From the NCBI RefSeq assembly GCF_900105145.1, contig NZ_LT629752.1, forward strand, positions 992,001 through 1,056,000: a DNA stretch of 64,000 bases. The letters are read 5' to 3'. Below the pieces are notes generated by a model, which saw nothing but the letters and a program-made list of their open reading frames with translations, was not told where the DNA came from and ran no database searches. Below are positions 45,300 through 54,536 of this stretch, in pieces. This DNA comes from Polaribacter sp. KT25b (GTDB lineage Bacteria; Bacteroidota; Bacteroidia; Flavobacteriales; Flavobacteriaceae). Within the stretch, counting starts at the first letter, position 1. Every line of letters begins with the position of its first letter. Position numbers and translations under genes: made by a program.

Positions 45300-46316
45300 T
45301 TACTTGTTTTTCCAATCATTAATCCATTTAACTACAACATCTACCCAATCGTCATTGTCATTCATACAAGGAATATGTTTGTAATCTGTACCTCCAAATT
45401 TTAAAAATTCATCTTTTCCTTCCATGGCAATTTCCTCTAAAGTTTCTAGACAATCTGCCACAAAAGCGGGGGTAATAACGGCTAATTTTTTCTTGCCTTC
45501 GGATGGGAATTTCTCCAATTCGAAATCAGTATAAGGTTTTAGCCAAGGATCTTTTAATAAACGAGATTGAAACGAATTGCTATACGTGCCTTTTTTTAAT
45601 TGTAAGGTTTTTGCGATTTCTTTGGTGGTTTCAAAACATTGATGTCTGTAGCAAGTGTGATGTGCAACAGAGTTTCTCTCACAACAAGAACCATCAATTT
45701 TACAATGACTTTTTGTAACATCAGATTTTAAAATATGACGCTCTGGAATTCCGTGATAAGAAAACAAAATATGATCGTAATCAAAGCCTTTTAAATGATT
45801 AGCAATATTGTTGCTCATTGCTTTTATATAATCTGGTTCATTATAAAAAGGAGGTAATGTGTCTAATTTTATATTCGGATATTTTTCTGCAATAATCTCT
45901 TCTGCTTTTGTAACAACAGTTTCGTAAGAAGACATTGCATAATGCGGATACATTGGTGCTAAAAAGATTTCTGTTACTCCTTTATCTGCTAATTCTTTAA
46001 TTCCGTTTTCCATGGTCATAGAACCATAACGCATTGCTAAAGCTACAGGAATATCAACTTTTTTAATTAATTTTTTTGTAAATCTTTCTGATATTACAAC
46101 CAAAGGAGAACCTTCTTTCCACCATATTTTTTTATAAGCAGCGCCAGATTTTTTAGGACGCGTTTTTAAAATAATTCCGTTTATTAGTAACCAACGTTTC
46201 CAATAAGGAATATCAATTACGCGTTCGTCCATTAAAAATTCGCCTAGATATTTTTTAACATCTTTTGTTTCTGTAGAATCTGGTGATCCTAAATTGTTTA
46301 GTAATATTCCTTTCAT
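45300..46316 (-). CDS. hemH: Ferrochelatase
   Basis: Inserts Fe(II) into protoporphyrin IX to make protoheme, usually at the inner membrane. The 338 aa contain LLNNLGSPDS at the N-terminus, YPHYAMSSYETV, the active-site His motif SYHGIPERH near residue 196, and FQSRLLKDPWLKPYT. A Cys-rich loop (CKIDGSCCERN ... CYRHQC) follows the His motif; some ferrochelatases hold a [2Fe-2S] cluster, and whether this one does cannot be told. It is on the minus strand with hemJ and the methyltransferase; no terminator was found on either side. Confidence 0.96.
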   Translation of the reverse strand: MKGILLNNLGSPDSTETKDVKKYLGEFLMDERVIDIPYWKRWLLINGIILKTRPKKSGAAYKKIWWKEGSPLVVISERFTKKLIKKVDIPVALAMRYGSMTMENGIKELADKGVTEIFLAPMYPHYAMSSYETVVTKAEEIIAEKYPNIKLDTLPPFYNEPDYIKAMSNNIANHLKGFDYDHILFSYHGIPERHILKSDVTKSHCKIDGSCCERNSVAHHTCYRHQCFETTKEIAKTLQLKKGTYSNSFQSRLLKDPWLKPYTDFELEKFPSEGKKKLAVITPAFVADCLETLEEIAMEGKDEFLKFGGTDYKHIPCMNDNDDWVDVVVKWINDWKNK

Positions 46317-46395
46317 TTACTTAAGGTTTCAAAGTTTCAAAGTTTTTTAAAGTTGAAAACAATGAGTTTTTATTTTTAATTTATTTTTTAGTTTT

Positions 46396-46444
46396 GCTAA
46401 CTGCTAACTGCTAACTGCTAACTGCTAACTGCTAACTGCTAACT
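46396..46444. repeat. 7 x 7-bp VNTR (GCTAACT) across the stop codon of the methyltransferase gene
   Basis: Seven exact head-to-tail copies of GCTAACT. The SpoU-methyltransferase stop codon (46427-46425) lies within the array, and on the minus strand the repeat (AGTTAGC) supplies the last six codons. Because 7 is not a multiple of 3, a stop is met in every phase within a few units, so copy-number changes would not lengthen the protein much. Confidence 0.92.
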
Positions 46445-46934
46445 GATTCGTAACTTCATACAGAGTAATTGCCAAACTATGAATTACGTTCATGCTAGAA
46501 TTTCTGCCAAACATTGGTATTGAAATTGTGTAATCTACCAAGTTGATATTTTCAATTCCGTTTCTTTCGCTGCCCAAAAGTAAAACGATTTTTTCATGAT
46601 TTTTAAAATTAAAATCTTGAATATTGATACTTTTATCAGTAATTTCTATGCCAATAATTGTGTTTCCTTCTGCTTTTAATTTGTTAATAACAGTTGTAAA
46701 ATCAGTATAATAATCATGTTCAATTTGATTGATTGTATTTCTAGCTGTATTAATAACTTTTCTGTTTTCTAAGGAAGGAGAGCTCTCATGGAAATATATT
46801 TTTTGGATTCCAAAATTTTCCGAAATTCTAAAACACATTCCAATGTTTTCTGGAGTTCTAATAGCATCACAAACAATTGTTATAGGGAATTGTTGCTGCT
46901 TATTTTCTATGTCGTTATGTGTTAATTGTATCAC
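46425..46934 (-). CDS. SpoU/TrmH-family RNA 2'-O-methyltransferase
   Basis: A 169-aa single-domain SPOUT-fold enzyme. Motif 1 appears as DAIRTPENIGMCFRI near residues 23-37, motif 2 as VLLLGSERNGIE near 122-133, and motif 3 as ISIPMFGRNSSMNVIHSLAI (split: IPMFGRNSS, NVIHSLAI) near the C-terminus. It lacks the N-terminal RNA-binding domain of RlmB. The target (tRNA or rRNA ribose) cannot be named. The last residues (QLAVSS) are encoded by the 7-bp tandem repeat. It has no evident link to heme besides position. Confidence 0.9.
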   Translation of the reverse strand: MIQLTHNDIENKQQQFPITIVCDAIRTPENIGMCFRISENFGIQKIYFHESSPSLENRKVINTARNTINQIEHDYYTDFTTVINKLKAEGNTIIGIEITDKSINIQDFNFKNHEKIVLLLGSERNGIENINLVDYTISIPMFGRNSSMNVIHSLAITLYEVTNQLAVSS

Positions 46935-47033
46935 TTTATTTTATTTTCAAAGTTTGTCAGTTCGAGTGAGTTTTTTTAAGAATTTTGTGTCGAGAACTTT
47001 TACTGTAAATTATTTTTTATTTTTGTTAATTGC

Positions 47034-47948
47034 TTATTGATTCAAACCCATTACATATTTTTTGGGCGTTGTTCCAAATTTCTTCTTAAATGCTGCAATA
47101 AAATGACTTGCAGTACTATAGCCAATTTGTGTGCCAACTTCATTTACATTAAATTGATTACTTTCTAGCAATCTTCTTGCATGTTCCATTTTATAATCTA
47201 ACAAAAAACTAAATACAGTGTCGCCATAAATTTGTTTAAAACCTTCTTTTAATTTTTTGATATTTAAACCAATTTCATTTGCTAATTCTTGTAAACTTGG
47301 CGGTTCTGCCATTCTAGAAATAATTATTTCTTTTGCTCTTCTAATTTTTAAAACATTTTCTTCATCTACTAAAAACGGGCAATACTCTCCATCTGCAGTT
47401 TCATCTTTTTGAAAATGTAAACTCAGTAATTCGTATACTTTTCCTTTTACATATAATTCTCGAATAGAACTATTAATGTTAGAGTTGATGATTTGTTGTA
47501 AAACAATAGATTCTGTTGTTTTTATTTCTTTATCATCGTAATATTTTTTGTTACTATTTTCACTACTTAAAAATGGAATATATCCAGATTCTTTAGAGAA
47601 TAATGCATGGAATTTTTCAATAGAAATTAATAATGAAATTAAGGTTGTTTTTGGTTGAATCTCTAAATTAATAGGTAAAATTCTCTGCGGATTATATAAA
47701 AGTATAGATCTGTTGTCTAAAACATCAAAAGAATATGCGCCATTATTAAAAAGAAATTTAGAATTACCACGCAAACAAAAGTGAATTTGTATAAAGGTGC
47801 TATTTATTTCTCTTTCAAAACATTGAATTTCGTTGCTTTCGTTCTGAAAATGAAGTATATAAAAACCTTTTTCTAAATTAATTTCTTCAAAAGAACTTTC
47901 GCCGACATTTTCAATCATATTTTTAGTTTTAGAGCTATTTAGAATCAT
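47034..47948 (-). CDS. AraC-family transcriptional regulator divergent from hemA
   Basis: A 304-aa protein. Residues about 205-304 are a double helix-turn-helix AraC/XylS domain (SLQELANEIGLNIKKLKEGF, then NVNEVGTQIGYSTASHFIAAF and KKFGTTPKKY). The N-terminal 200 residues are a sensing part with no named ligand; the arrangement resembles PchR-type regulators. ATG 47948 is the longest start; ATG 47918 is possible. It faces hemA across about 165 nt containing a -7 box for each gene, so control of itself and of the heme operon, by heme or iron, is a reasonable but untested guess. Confidence 0.92.
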   Translation of the reverse strand: MILNSSKTKNMIENVGESSFEEINLEKGFYILHFQNESNEIQCFEREINSTFIQIHFCLRGNSKFLFNNGAYSFDVLDNRSILLYNPQRILPINLEIQPKTTLISLLISIEKFHALFSKESGYIPFLSSENSNKKYYDDKEIKTTESIVLQQIINSNINSSIRELYVKGKVYELLSLHFQKDETADGEYCPFLVDEENVLKIRRAKEIIISRMAEPPSLQELANEIGLNIKKLKEGFKQIYGDTVFSFLLDYKMEHARRLLESNQFNVNEVGTQIGYSTASHFIAAFKKKFGTTPKKYVMGLNQ

Positions 47949-47984
47949 TCTATATAAAATTGAATTATAGCCTTAATTCCCTTG

Positions 47985-48095
47985 CAAAAGTAGCGGTTTC
48001 TTTAATTTTAATGTGTTAAAATATCATAAAAATCTGTTATCGTTATAAAAAGTACTTTTAGCGACATTTTTTTATTAATGAAGTTTCTACTTTTG
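47985..48095. promoter_or_regulatory. Divergent promoters of araC and hemA
   Basis: TACTTTTG occurs on minus at 47992-47985 (before araC) and on plus at 48088-48095 (before hemA): identical 8-mers, both exact TAnnTTTG. The hemA box lies inside an open frame that runs from an ATG at 48078, so the true hemA start must be downstream (48114). A second, imperfect box, TACTTTTA, is at 48053-48060. Confidence 0.55.
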
Positions 48096-48113
48096 CGTAA
48101 CTTTTACAAATTT

Positions 48114-49352
48114 ATGTTAGAAGATAGGCAAGAGCACTTTTACAATATTGGGGTTAGTTATAAAAAAGCAGACGCTAAAACGCGTGGTAAATTTTCTTTA
48201 TCAAAAGAGAATCAAATTGCTTTGTTAGAACTTTCTAAAGAAAAAGGATACACAGGTGTATTTATTTTATCTACATGCAACAGAACAGAAATATCTGGTT
48301 TTGCAGAGCGTCCTTGTCAATTAATTGAACTTTTATGTGAGTTTTCAGAAGGTACAATTCAAGAATTTTCGCAAGTATCAAATGTTTATAAAGACAATGA
48401 TGCTATTAAACACTTATTTAGAATTGGTACTGGTTTAGAAAGTCAAATTTTAGGTGATTATGAAATTGTTGGTCAATTAAAGCAATCTTTAAAATTGGCA
48501 AAATCTGTAAAAACTACAAATGCATATTTAGAAAGGTTAATAAATAGTGTTTTACAAGCGAGTAAACGCATAAAAAATGAAACCAAATTAAGTTCAGGAA
48601 CTACTTCTGTTTCTTATGCTGCCGTGCAATATATTATCAAAAACTTGCCAGATTATAACTCTAAAAACATTTTGGTTTTTGGGCTTGGTAAAATGGGTAA
48701 ACATACTTGTAAAAACTTGGCAGAATATACCCAAAATAAATCGGTTTGTTTAATAAATAGAACAGAAGAAAAGGCCGCAGAGTTTGTAAAAGAACATGCT
48801 TCTATTAGAAAATCTACGATAGGTAATTTATCAGAAGAAATAAAAAAAGCAGATGTTTTAATTGTTTCTACTGGTTCTGATAAACCTACAATTACAAAAA
48901 AACACATATCAGAAAATAAAGAATTACTAATTTTAGATTTATCTATGCCAGAAAATGTTTCTAAAGAAGTTGCTGATTTTAAAGGTGTTTCTTTAGTAAA
49001 TGTTGATGAGCTTTCTAAAATTACTGATGAAACTTTGACTATTCGTTTGCAAGAAGTTCCGTTAGCAGAAAGTATTATAGTATCGCATAAAAAAGAATTT
49101 AAAAGATGGTTAAATCATAGAAGTTTTACACCTACAATTGCCGCTTTAAAGGTTTCTTTAGAGAATATTAAAAATGATGAAATAAATTTTCAGAAAAAGA
49201 AAATAGATAATTTTGATGAAAATCAAGCAGAAATATTAACTTCACGCATCATTCAAAAAATTACAACTCAGTTTGTGAAACATTTAAAAGATGATGAAAC
49301 TTCTGTATCAGAAAGTATTCAAATCATCAATAAAGTGTTTCATCACAAATAA
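48114..49352 (+). CDS. hemA: Glutamyl-tRNA reductase
   Basis: First committed step of C5 heme synthesis: reduces glutamyl-tRNA to glutamate-1-semialdehyde with NADPH. From ATG 48114 it is 412 aa, starting with the family-typical FYNIGVSYKKAD. The catalytic Cys is in STCNRTEISG near residue 50; the conserved ESQILGDYEIVGQLK segment follows, then the NADPH loop GLGKMGKHTCKNL near 188, and a C-terminal dimerisation helix. The upstream ATG at 48078 is rejected because the -7 box lies inside that extension. It leads a run of seven genes to hemF. Confidence 0.96.
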   Translation: MLEDRQEHFYNIGVSYKKADAKTRGKFSLSKENQIALLELSKEKGYTGVFILSTCNRTEISGFAERPCQLIELLCEFSEGTIQEFSQVSNVYKDNDAIKHLFRIGTGLESQILGDYEIVGQLKQSLKLAKSVKTTNAYLERLINSVLQASKRIKNETKLSSGTTSVSYAAVQYIIKNLPDYNSKNILVFGLGKMGKHTCKNLAEYTQNKSVCLINRTEEKAAEFVKEHASIRKSTIGNLSEEIKKADVLIVSTGSDKPTITKKHISENKELLILDLSMPENVSKEVADFKGVSLVNVDELSKITDETLTIRLQEVPLAESIIVSHKKEFKRWLNHRSFTPTIAALKVSLENIKNDEINFQKKKIDNFDENQAEILTSRIIQKITTQFVKHLKDDETSVSESIQIINKVFHHK

Positions 49353-49359
49353 AAAACAC

Positions 49360-50949
49360 ATGCAAAAAATTATAAGAATTGGTACGCGAGATAGTAAATT
49401 AGCTCTTTGGCAAGCAAATAAAGTACGTAAAGAGTTAGAGGCTTTAGGTTATCAATCGGTAATTGTTCCTATTAAATCTACAGGAGATCTTATTCAAGAT
49501 AAACCTTTGTACGAATTAGGAATTACAGGTGTCTTTACTAAAAATTTAGATATTGCTATGCTAAATGGCGAGATTGATGTTGCTGTACATTCGTTAAAAG
49601 ATGTACCTACAGTTTTGCCAGAAGGGATAATTCAAATTGCTGTTTTAAAACGTGCAAATTATACAGATTTATTGGTTTTAAAAGATACTGAAGAGTTTTT
49701 TGGACAACCAAACGGTGTTATTGCAACAGGAAGTTTGCGAAGAAAAGCACAGTGGTTAAACCGATATCCAACCCATAAAGTAGAAGATTTAAGAGGAAAT
49801 GTAATTACACGTTTAGATAAGTTACATAATAGTGAAACTTGGAATGGTGCAGTTTTTGCGGCAGCAGGATTAGAAAGATTAGGTATTAGAGATAAAGGCG
49901 CAATACCTTTAACTTGGATGATTCCAGCTCCTGCACAAGGAACAATTATGGTTGCTTGTTTAGAAAATGATGATTATGTAAAAGACGCCTGCGAACAAAT
50001 AAATCATTATGAAACCAAAGTTTGTGTTGGTATAGAACGCGAGTTTTTAAGACTTTTAGAAGGTGGTTGTACTGCGCCAATTGGTGCTTTAGCTTATATT
50101 GATGAAAAAACGCAAGAAGTTAATTTTAAAGGAATCTTACTTAAAAAAGATGGTTCTAGAAAAATTACTGTAAATCAAAATGTAAAATTGGGAAGCCATA
50201 AGTTTTTGGCGAAAGATTGTGCAGATTACGTAATTAATAGAGGTGGTAAAGAGTTAATGTTAGAGGATAATGAAGTTTCTAAAAAACTACAACATATATA
50301 TTCTACCAAAAAATTATCTAAAGCTCAGAAAGAAATATTATCTCCAGAAATAGGTGTTCAAGATAGTGATTTTATTAAAATTCGTTTTAATAGAATTCCT
50401 CCCAAAGTGATGAAATCAGAAATTGAAAATGTAGTTATTACAAGTCAAAATGGTGTAGAAGCAATATTGAATTCTTTTACAAAGGATGAAATAAAATTTA
50501 AGAGTATTTATTGTGTTGGTAGAAGAACAAAAAAACTGATTGAAAACAGAATTGGTAAAGTTGCTCATGTAACAAAAAATGCGAAAAAATTAGGAGAATA
50601 TCTGTCAAAAGAATTGATAAACAAAGAAGTAACTTATTTTTGTAGTAACTTAAGGTTAGATATTTTACCAGCATATTTACAGCTTCATAATATCGTAGTT
50701 AACGAAGTTGAGGCTTATAAAACGATGTTAAGCCCAGTAGAGATTGATAAAGAAGTTCCTGGAGTACTATTTTATAGCCCTTCTGGAATAGAAAGTTATT
50801 TAGAAAAAAATAGCACAGATAAAGTAGCTTTTTGTATTGGAGAAACCACTGCAAAAGAAGCAAGAAAACATTTTGAAAAAGTAGAAGTTGCTCATTTACC
50901 AAGTGTAGAAAGTGCTCTAGAGTTGGTGAATTCGTATTTTACAAAATAA
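49360..50949 (+). CDS. hemCD: Fused hydroxymethylbilane synthase / uroporphyrinogen-III synthase
   Basis: A 529-aa two-domain protein from ATG 49360, 7 nt after the hemA stop. Residues about 1-305 are HemC: RIGTRDSKLALWQA at the start, HSLKDVPT near 80, and the dipyrromethane-cofactor Cys in LEGGCTAPIGA (Cys237). Residues about 315-529 are HemD-like, with VVITSQNGVEAI and VLFYSPSGIESYL. It would thus polymerise porphobilinogen and close the ring. A longer frame opens at 49291 inside hemA and lacks the family start. HemD sequences are poorly conserved, so that half is called mostly from position and the SPSGI motif. Confidence 0.92.
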   Translation: MQKIIRIGTRDSKLALWQANKVRKELEALGYQSVIVPIKSTGDLIQDKPLYELGITGVFTKNLDIAMLNGEIDVAVHSLKDVPTVLPEGIIQIAVLKRANYTDLLVLKDTEEFFGQPNGVIATGSLRRKAQWLNRYPTHKVEDLRGNVITRLDKLHNSETWNGAVFAAAGLERLGIRDKGAIPLTWMIPAPAQGTIMVACLENDDYVKDACEQINHYETKVCVGIEREFLRLLEGGCTAPIGALAYIDEKTQEVNFKGILLKKDGSRKITVNQNVKLGSHKFLAKDCADYVINRGGKELMLEDNEVSKKLQHIYSTKKLSKAQKEILSPEIGVQDSDFIKIRFNRIPPKVMKSEIENVVITSQNGVEAILNSFTKDEIKFKSIYCVGRRTKKLIENRIGKVAHVTKNAKKLGEYLSKELINKEVTYFCSNLRLDILPAYLQLHNIVVNEVEAYKTMLSPVEIDKEVPGVLFYSPSGIESYLEKNSTDKVAFCIGETTAKEARKHFEKVEVAHLPSVESALELVNSYFTK

Positions 50950-50961
50950 TACAGTACATAT

Positions 50962-51015
50962 CCTCGAGCGCAGTCGAGAGGTTTTATAAATTAGGTTTTA
51001 ACTGCGCTCGACCTG
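50962..51015. repeat. REP-like palindromic element between hemCD and hemB
   Basis: TCGAGCGCAGT (50964-50974) and ACTGCGCTCGA (51001-51011) are an 11-bp perfect inverted repeat, GC-rich in an AT-rich genome, with an extra local palindrome (CCTCGAGCGCAGTCGAGAGG) on the left. Similar CTGCGCTCGA palindromes are scattered between genes in many Bacteroidota genomes (from memory). Confidence 0.7.
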
Positions 51016-51031
51016 ACATAAACTAGAATTT

Positions 51032-51997
51032 ATGTTTCGTACAAGAAGACTTAGAAAATCAGAAGGAATAAGAAGATTAGTAAGAGAAACTAAACTTTCT
51101 GTTGATGATTTTATATACCCACTTTTTATAGAAGAAGGAGAAAATATTGAAACTGAAATTGTTTCCATGCCAGGAATTAAACGTTTTTCTTTGGATAGAA
51201 TTTCTAAAGAATTAGATGAGGTAGTTTCTTTAAATATTCCCGCAGTTTTATTATTCGGAATTCCATCAAATAAAGATGATGAAGGAACAGAAACTTGGAA
51301 TGATAACGGAATAATGCAACAAGCAATTCGTTTTATCAAGAAAAACTACCCAAGTTTATATGTAATTACTGATGTATGTTTTTGCGAATATACTTCTCAC
51401 GGACATTGTGGAATTATACACGATAATGATGTTGATAATGATGCAACTTTAGTAAATATTGCCAAACAAACGATTTCTCATGCAAAAGCAGGTGTAGATA
51501 TGGTTGCACCTTCAGGAATGATGGATGGAACGATTGATATGATGCGTCAAGCATTAGATAATTCAGGTTTTGTGAACTTGCCAATTATGGGGTATTCAGT
51601 AAAATATTCATCTGCATTTTATGGTCCTTTTAGAGATGCAGCAGATTCTGCACCAACTTTTGGAGACAGAAGAACTTATCAAATGGATCCTGCAAACAGA
51701 GATGAAGGAATGCGTGAAGCCACTTTTGATGATCAAGAAGGAGCAGATATTTTAATGGTAAAACCAGCGTTATCTTATTTGGATATTATTAGAGATTTAA
51801 AAAATAATTTTGATAGACCAATTGCTTGTTATAATGTAAGTGGAGAATATGCAATGGTAAAAGCAGCTGCAGAAAAAGGTTGGATCGACGGAGAAAAAGT
51901 AATGATGGAAAGTTTACTATCAATGAAAAGAGCAGGAGCAGATATTATTATTACGTATTTTGCAAAGGAAGCGGCAAAAGTTTTGTTGAAAAAATAA
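51032..51997 (+). CDS. hemB: Delta-aminolevulinic acid dehydratase (porphobilinogen synthase)
   Basis: Condenses two 5-aminolevulinate molecules to porphobilinogen. The 321 aa contain the zinc site [14 protein letters not shown] near residues 117-130 (three Cys, so the Zn-dependent form) and the two Schiff-base lysines in [10 protein letters not shown] (Lys191) and [10 protein letters not shown] (Lys244). Start and length are normal. It is flanked by palindromic repeat elements on both sides, which may separate or modulate mRNA segments within the hem operon. Confidence 0.97.
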   Translation: MFRTRRLRKSEGIRRLVRETKLSVDDFIYPLFIEEGENIETEIVSMPGIKRFSLDRISKELDEVVSLNIPAVLLFGIPSNKDDEGTETWNDNGIMQQAIRFIKKNYPSLYVITDVCFCEYTSHGHCGIIHDNDVDNDATLVNIAKQTISHAKAGVDMVAPSGMMDGTIDMMRQALDNSGFVNLPIMGYSVKYSSAFYGPFRDAADSAPTFGDRRTYQMDPANRDEGMREATFDDQEGADILMVKPALSYLDIIRDLKNNFDRPIACYNVSGEYAMVKAAAEKGWIDGEKVMMESLLSMKRAGADIIITYFAKEAAKVLLKK

Positions 51998-51998
51998 A

Positions 51999-52066
51999 GT
52001 CATTACGAGGAAGTATGACGAAGTAATCTCTTAATTAACAGATTGCTTCATCATATTTGCAATGAC
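51999..52066. repeat. Palindromic intergenic repeat, copy A (before hemL)
   Basis: GTCATTACGAGGAAG... through ...TTGCAATGAC: the outer arms GTCATT / AATGAC and inner segments AGTAATCT / AGATTGCTT pair to give a long imperfect hairpin. A second copy lies at 53381-53454. The same kind of element (CGTCATTGCGAGGA...) is common between genes in Bacteroidota, from memory. Confidence 0.8.
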
Positions 52067-52081
52067 AGAAAAGCTAAAAAA

Positions 52082-53371
52082 ATGAAATTCAAAAAATCAG
52101 AAAAATTATATAAAAAAGGATTAAAAAACCTTGTAGGAGCAGTAAATTCTCCAGTAAGAGCATTTTCTTCAGTTGGTGGAAATCCGTTGTTTATCAAAAA
52201 AGCAAAAGGAACTAAAATTACAGATGTTGATGGAAACAAGTATATAGATTTAGTACTTTCTTACGGACCAATGATTTTAGGTCACAGACATAAAAAAGTG
52301 CAAAAAGCTGTTGAAAAAGCGTTGAAAAATGGTTATTCTTTTGGAGCATCAACAGAAAACGAAATAAAGTTAGCAAAAATAGTTTGTGATGCTTTTCCTG
52401 GAATGGATAAAGTTAGGTTTGTAAATTCTGGAACAGAAGCTGTTTTAAGTGGTATTCGTTTAGCAAGAGCTTTTACAGGTAAAGACAAAATTATAAAATT
52501 TGCTGGTTGTTATCATGGGCATCAAGATGCATTATTGGTTGCAGCAGGTTCTGGTTTAGCAACTTTAAGTTTGCCTGGTTCTAAGGGTGTACCTGAAGGA
52601 GCGGTAAAAAATACTTTAATTGCTAATTATAATGATTTAGAGAGTGTAAAAAAGCACTTTAAAGAGTATAAAGATATTGCAGCAGTTATTATTGAACCAA
52701 TAGCAGGAAATATGGGAGTTGTACTACCGGAAGATAATTTCTTAGTTGAATTAAAAAAATATTTAGAATCTAAAGGAGCTTTGTTAATTGCAGATGAAGT
52801 AATGACGGGTTTCCGTTCTAAATTTGGAGGAGCTCAAGAATTATTAGGTGTTCAAGCAGATATTACTTGTTTAGGAAAAGTAATTGGTGGTGGATTTCCT
52901 GTTGGAGCTTACGGGGCAAGAAACGAAATAATGGAAATGGTTGCACCTTTAGGTGGTATGTATCAAGCAGGAACTTTATCTGGTAACCCTATTGCAATGG
53001 CAGCAGGAATTGCGACGCTAACGGAGTTAAAAAAACAGAATCCTTATGAACATTTTGAAGAAATTGCAAGTATTTTAGAAGTATTGTTATTAGAATCGGC
53101 TAAAAAACATAAAATTGGTTTGGTTGTAAATAGATTTGGTTCTATGATAAATCCATTCTTTTTAAAAGGAGAAGTAACTAATTTTGTAGAAGCTCAATTA
53201 TCTGATACTAAAAAGTTTGCAGTTTTCTTTTGGGAAATGATTAATAACGGAGTTTTCTTACCTCCAAGTCAGTTTGAAGCTTGGTTTTTATCATCAGCAT
53301 TAACTGATAAGGATATTAAAAAAATAGCTACCGCAATTGATAAAGCAATGTTGGCTGTTTCTAAAATGTAA
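52082..53371 (+). CDS. hemL: Glutamate-1-semialdehyde 2,1-aminomutase
   Basis: PLP-dependent conversion of glutamate-1-semialdehyde to 5-aminolevulinate. From ATG 52082 it is 429 aa, starting MKFKKSEKLYKKG; the frame's earlier TTG at 52043 lies in the intergenic palindrome and is rejected. Motifs: AVNSPVRAF near 20, FVNSGTEAVLSGIRLAR near 119, IADEVMTGFR near 237, and the PLP Lys in CLGKVIGGGFPVGAYG (Lys266). The product feeds HemB, whose gene is just upstream. Its cofactor could come from PdxH, also in this window. Confidence 0.97.
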   Translation: MKFKKSEKLYKKGLKNLVGAVNSPVRAFSSVGGNPLFIKKAKGTKITDVDGNKYIDLVLSYGPMILGHRHKKVQKAVEKALKNGYSFGASTENEIKLAKIVCDAFPGMDKVRFVNSGTEAVLSGIRLARAFTGKDKIIKFAGCYHGHQDALLVAAGSGLATLSLPGSKGVPEGAVKNTLIANYNDLESVKKHFKEYKDIAAVIIEPIAGNMGVVLPEDNFLVELKKYLESKGALLIADEVMTGFRSKFGGAQELLGVQADITCLGKVIGGGFPVGAYGARNEIMEMVAPLGGMYQAGTLSGNPIAMAAGIATLTELKKQNPYEHFEEIASILEVLLLESAKKHKIGLVVNRFGSMINPFFLKGEVTNFVEAQLSDTKKFAVFFWEMINNGVFLPPSQFEAWFLSSALTDKDIKKIATAIDKAMLAVSKM

Positions 53372-53380
53372 ATAATAAAC

Positions 53381-53454
53381 CGTCATTACGAGGAAGAATG
53401 ACGAAGTAATTTGTTAATTGATAAGCAGATTGCTTCATTACATTCGCAATGACG
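53381..53454. repeat. Palindromic intergenic repeat, copy B (after hemL)
   Basis: CGTCATTACGAGGAAGAATG ... TTCGCAATGACG; the same sequence family as 51999-52066, with a short insertion in the centre. The two copies bracket hemL in the same orientation. Confidence 0.8.
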
Positions 53455-53466
53455 TAAAAGAATATA

Positions 53467-54492
53467 ATGATAAAAAACGATTTATTTTTAAGAGCATTAA
53501 AAGGAGAAACTGTAGATAGGCCGCCAGTTTGGATGATGCGTCAAGCAGGAAGATATTTGCCAGAATTTCAAGAAATCAAAAAGAAATACGATTTTTTTAC
53601 ACGTTGTCAAACTCCAGAATTAGCATCAGAAATTACTGTACAACCTATCAGAAGATACGGAATGGATGCTGCAATTTTGTTTTCAGATATTTTGGTAATT
53701 CCACAAGCGATGAATATTGAAGTGGAAATGAAACCAAATTTTGGACCTTATTTACCAAATCCTATTCGTACTCAAAAAGATTTAGATCGTGTAATTGTTC
53801 CTGATGTTCATGAAACTTTAGGCTATGTAATGGAAGCGATAAAAGCAACCAAAGAAAAGCTAAATGATGAGGTTCCATTAATAGGTTTTGCAGGTTCACC
53901 TTGGACAATTTTGTGCTATTGTGTACAAGGGCAAGGCTCTAAAAACTTTGATAAAGCAAAAGAATTATGTTTTACAAATCCTGTTGTGGCTCACTCTTTA
54001 TTGCAAAAAATTACAGACACCACAATAGCCTATTTAAAAGCAAAAGTTGAAGCTGGTGTAGATGCAGTTCAGGTTTTTGATTCTTGGGGAGGTATGTTAT
54101 CGCCAGTAGATTATCAAGAATTTTCTTGGCAATATATTCAGCAAATTATTGATGCTTTAAAAGATGAAACACCAGTAATTGCATTCGGAAAAGGATGTTG
54201 GTTTGCTTTAGATAAAATGGCGAAATCTGGCGCTTCTGCGTTGGGTGTAGATTGGACGTGTTCTCCAAGAAATGCTCGTTATTTATCAGGAGGACAAATT
54301 ACTTTGCAAGGTAATTTCGATCCAACAAGATTATTTTCTCCACCAAAAGTTATCAAAAAAATGGTGCATGAAATGATTAATGAATTTGGTAAAGACAAAT
54401 TAGTTGTAAATTTAGGTCATGGTATTTTGCCAAACATTCCTTTAGAAAATGCAAAAGCATTTATAGACGCAGTAAAAGAGTATAAAAACTAA
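53467..54492 (+). CDS. hemE: Uroporphyrinogen decarboxylase
   Basis: Decarboxylates the four acetate side chains of uroporphyrinogen III to give coproporphyrinogen III. The 341 aa show the signature [17 protein letters not shown] near residues 19-35, [11 protein letters not shown] with the catalytic Asp region near 76, [16 protein letters not shown] near 139, and the C-terminal [11 protein letters not shown]. The length is normal. It follows hemL across copy B of the palindromic repeat. Confidence 0.97.
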   Translation: MIKNDLFLRALKGETVDRPPVWMMRQAGRYLPEFQEIKKKYDFFTRCQTPELASEITVQPIRRYGMDAAILFSDILVIPQAMNIEVEMKPNFGPYLPNPIRTQKDLDRVIVPDVHETLGYVMEAIKATKEKLNDEVPLIGFAGSPWTILCYCVQGQGSKNFDKAKELCFTNPVVAHSLLQKITDTTIAYLKAKVEAGVDAVQVFDSWGGMLSPVDYQEFSWQYIQQIIDALKDETPVIAFGKGCWFALDKMAKSGASALGVDWTCSPRNARYLSGGQITLQGNFDPTRLFSPPKVIKKMVHEMINEFGKDKLVVNLGHGILPNIPLENAKAFIDAVKEYKN

Positions 54493-54536
54493 GTTTATTT
54501 TGAGTAATTTTGATATCTGAAAAGTATCTATAATTT

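Noticed and set aside
49291..49359. Upstream extension of hemCD inside hemA
   Set aside because: It would overlap hemA by 62 nt and adds residues before the conserved HemC start; ATG 49360 fits the family.
52043..52081. Upstream extension of hemL from a TTG
   Set aside because: It lies within the palindromic intergenic repeat, and the family start is at 52082.
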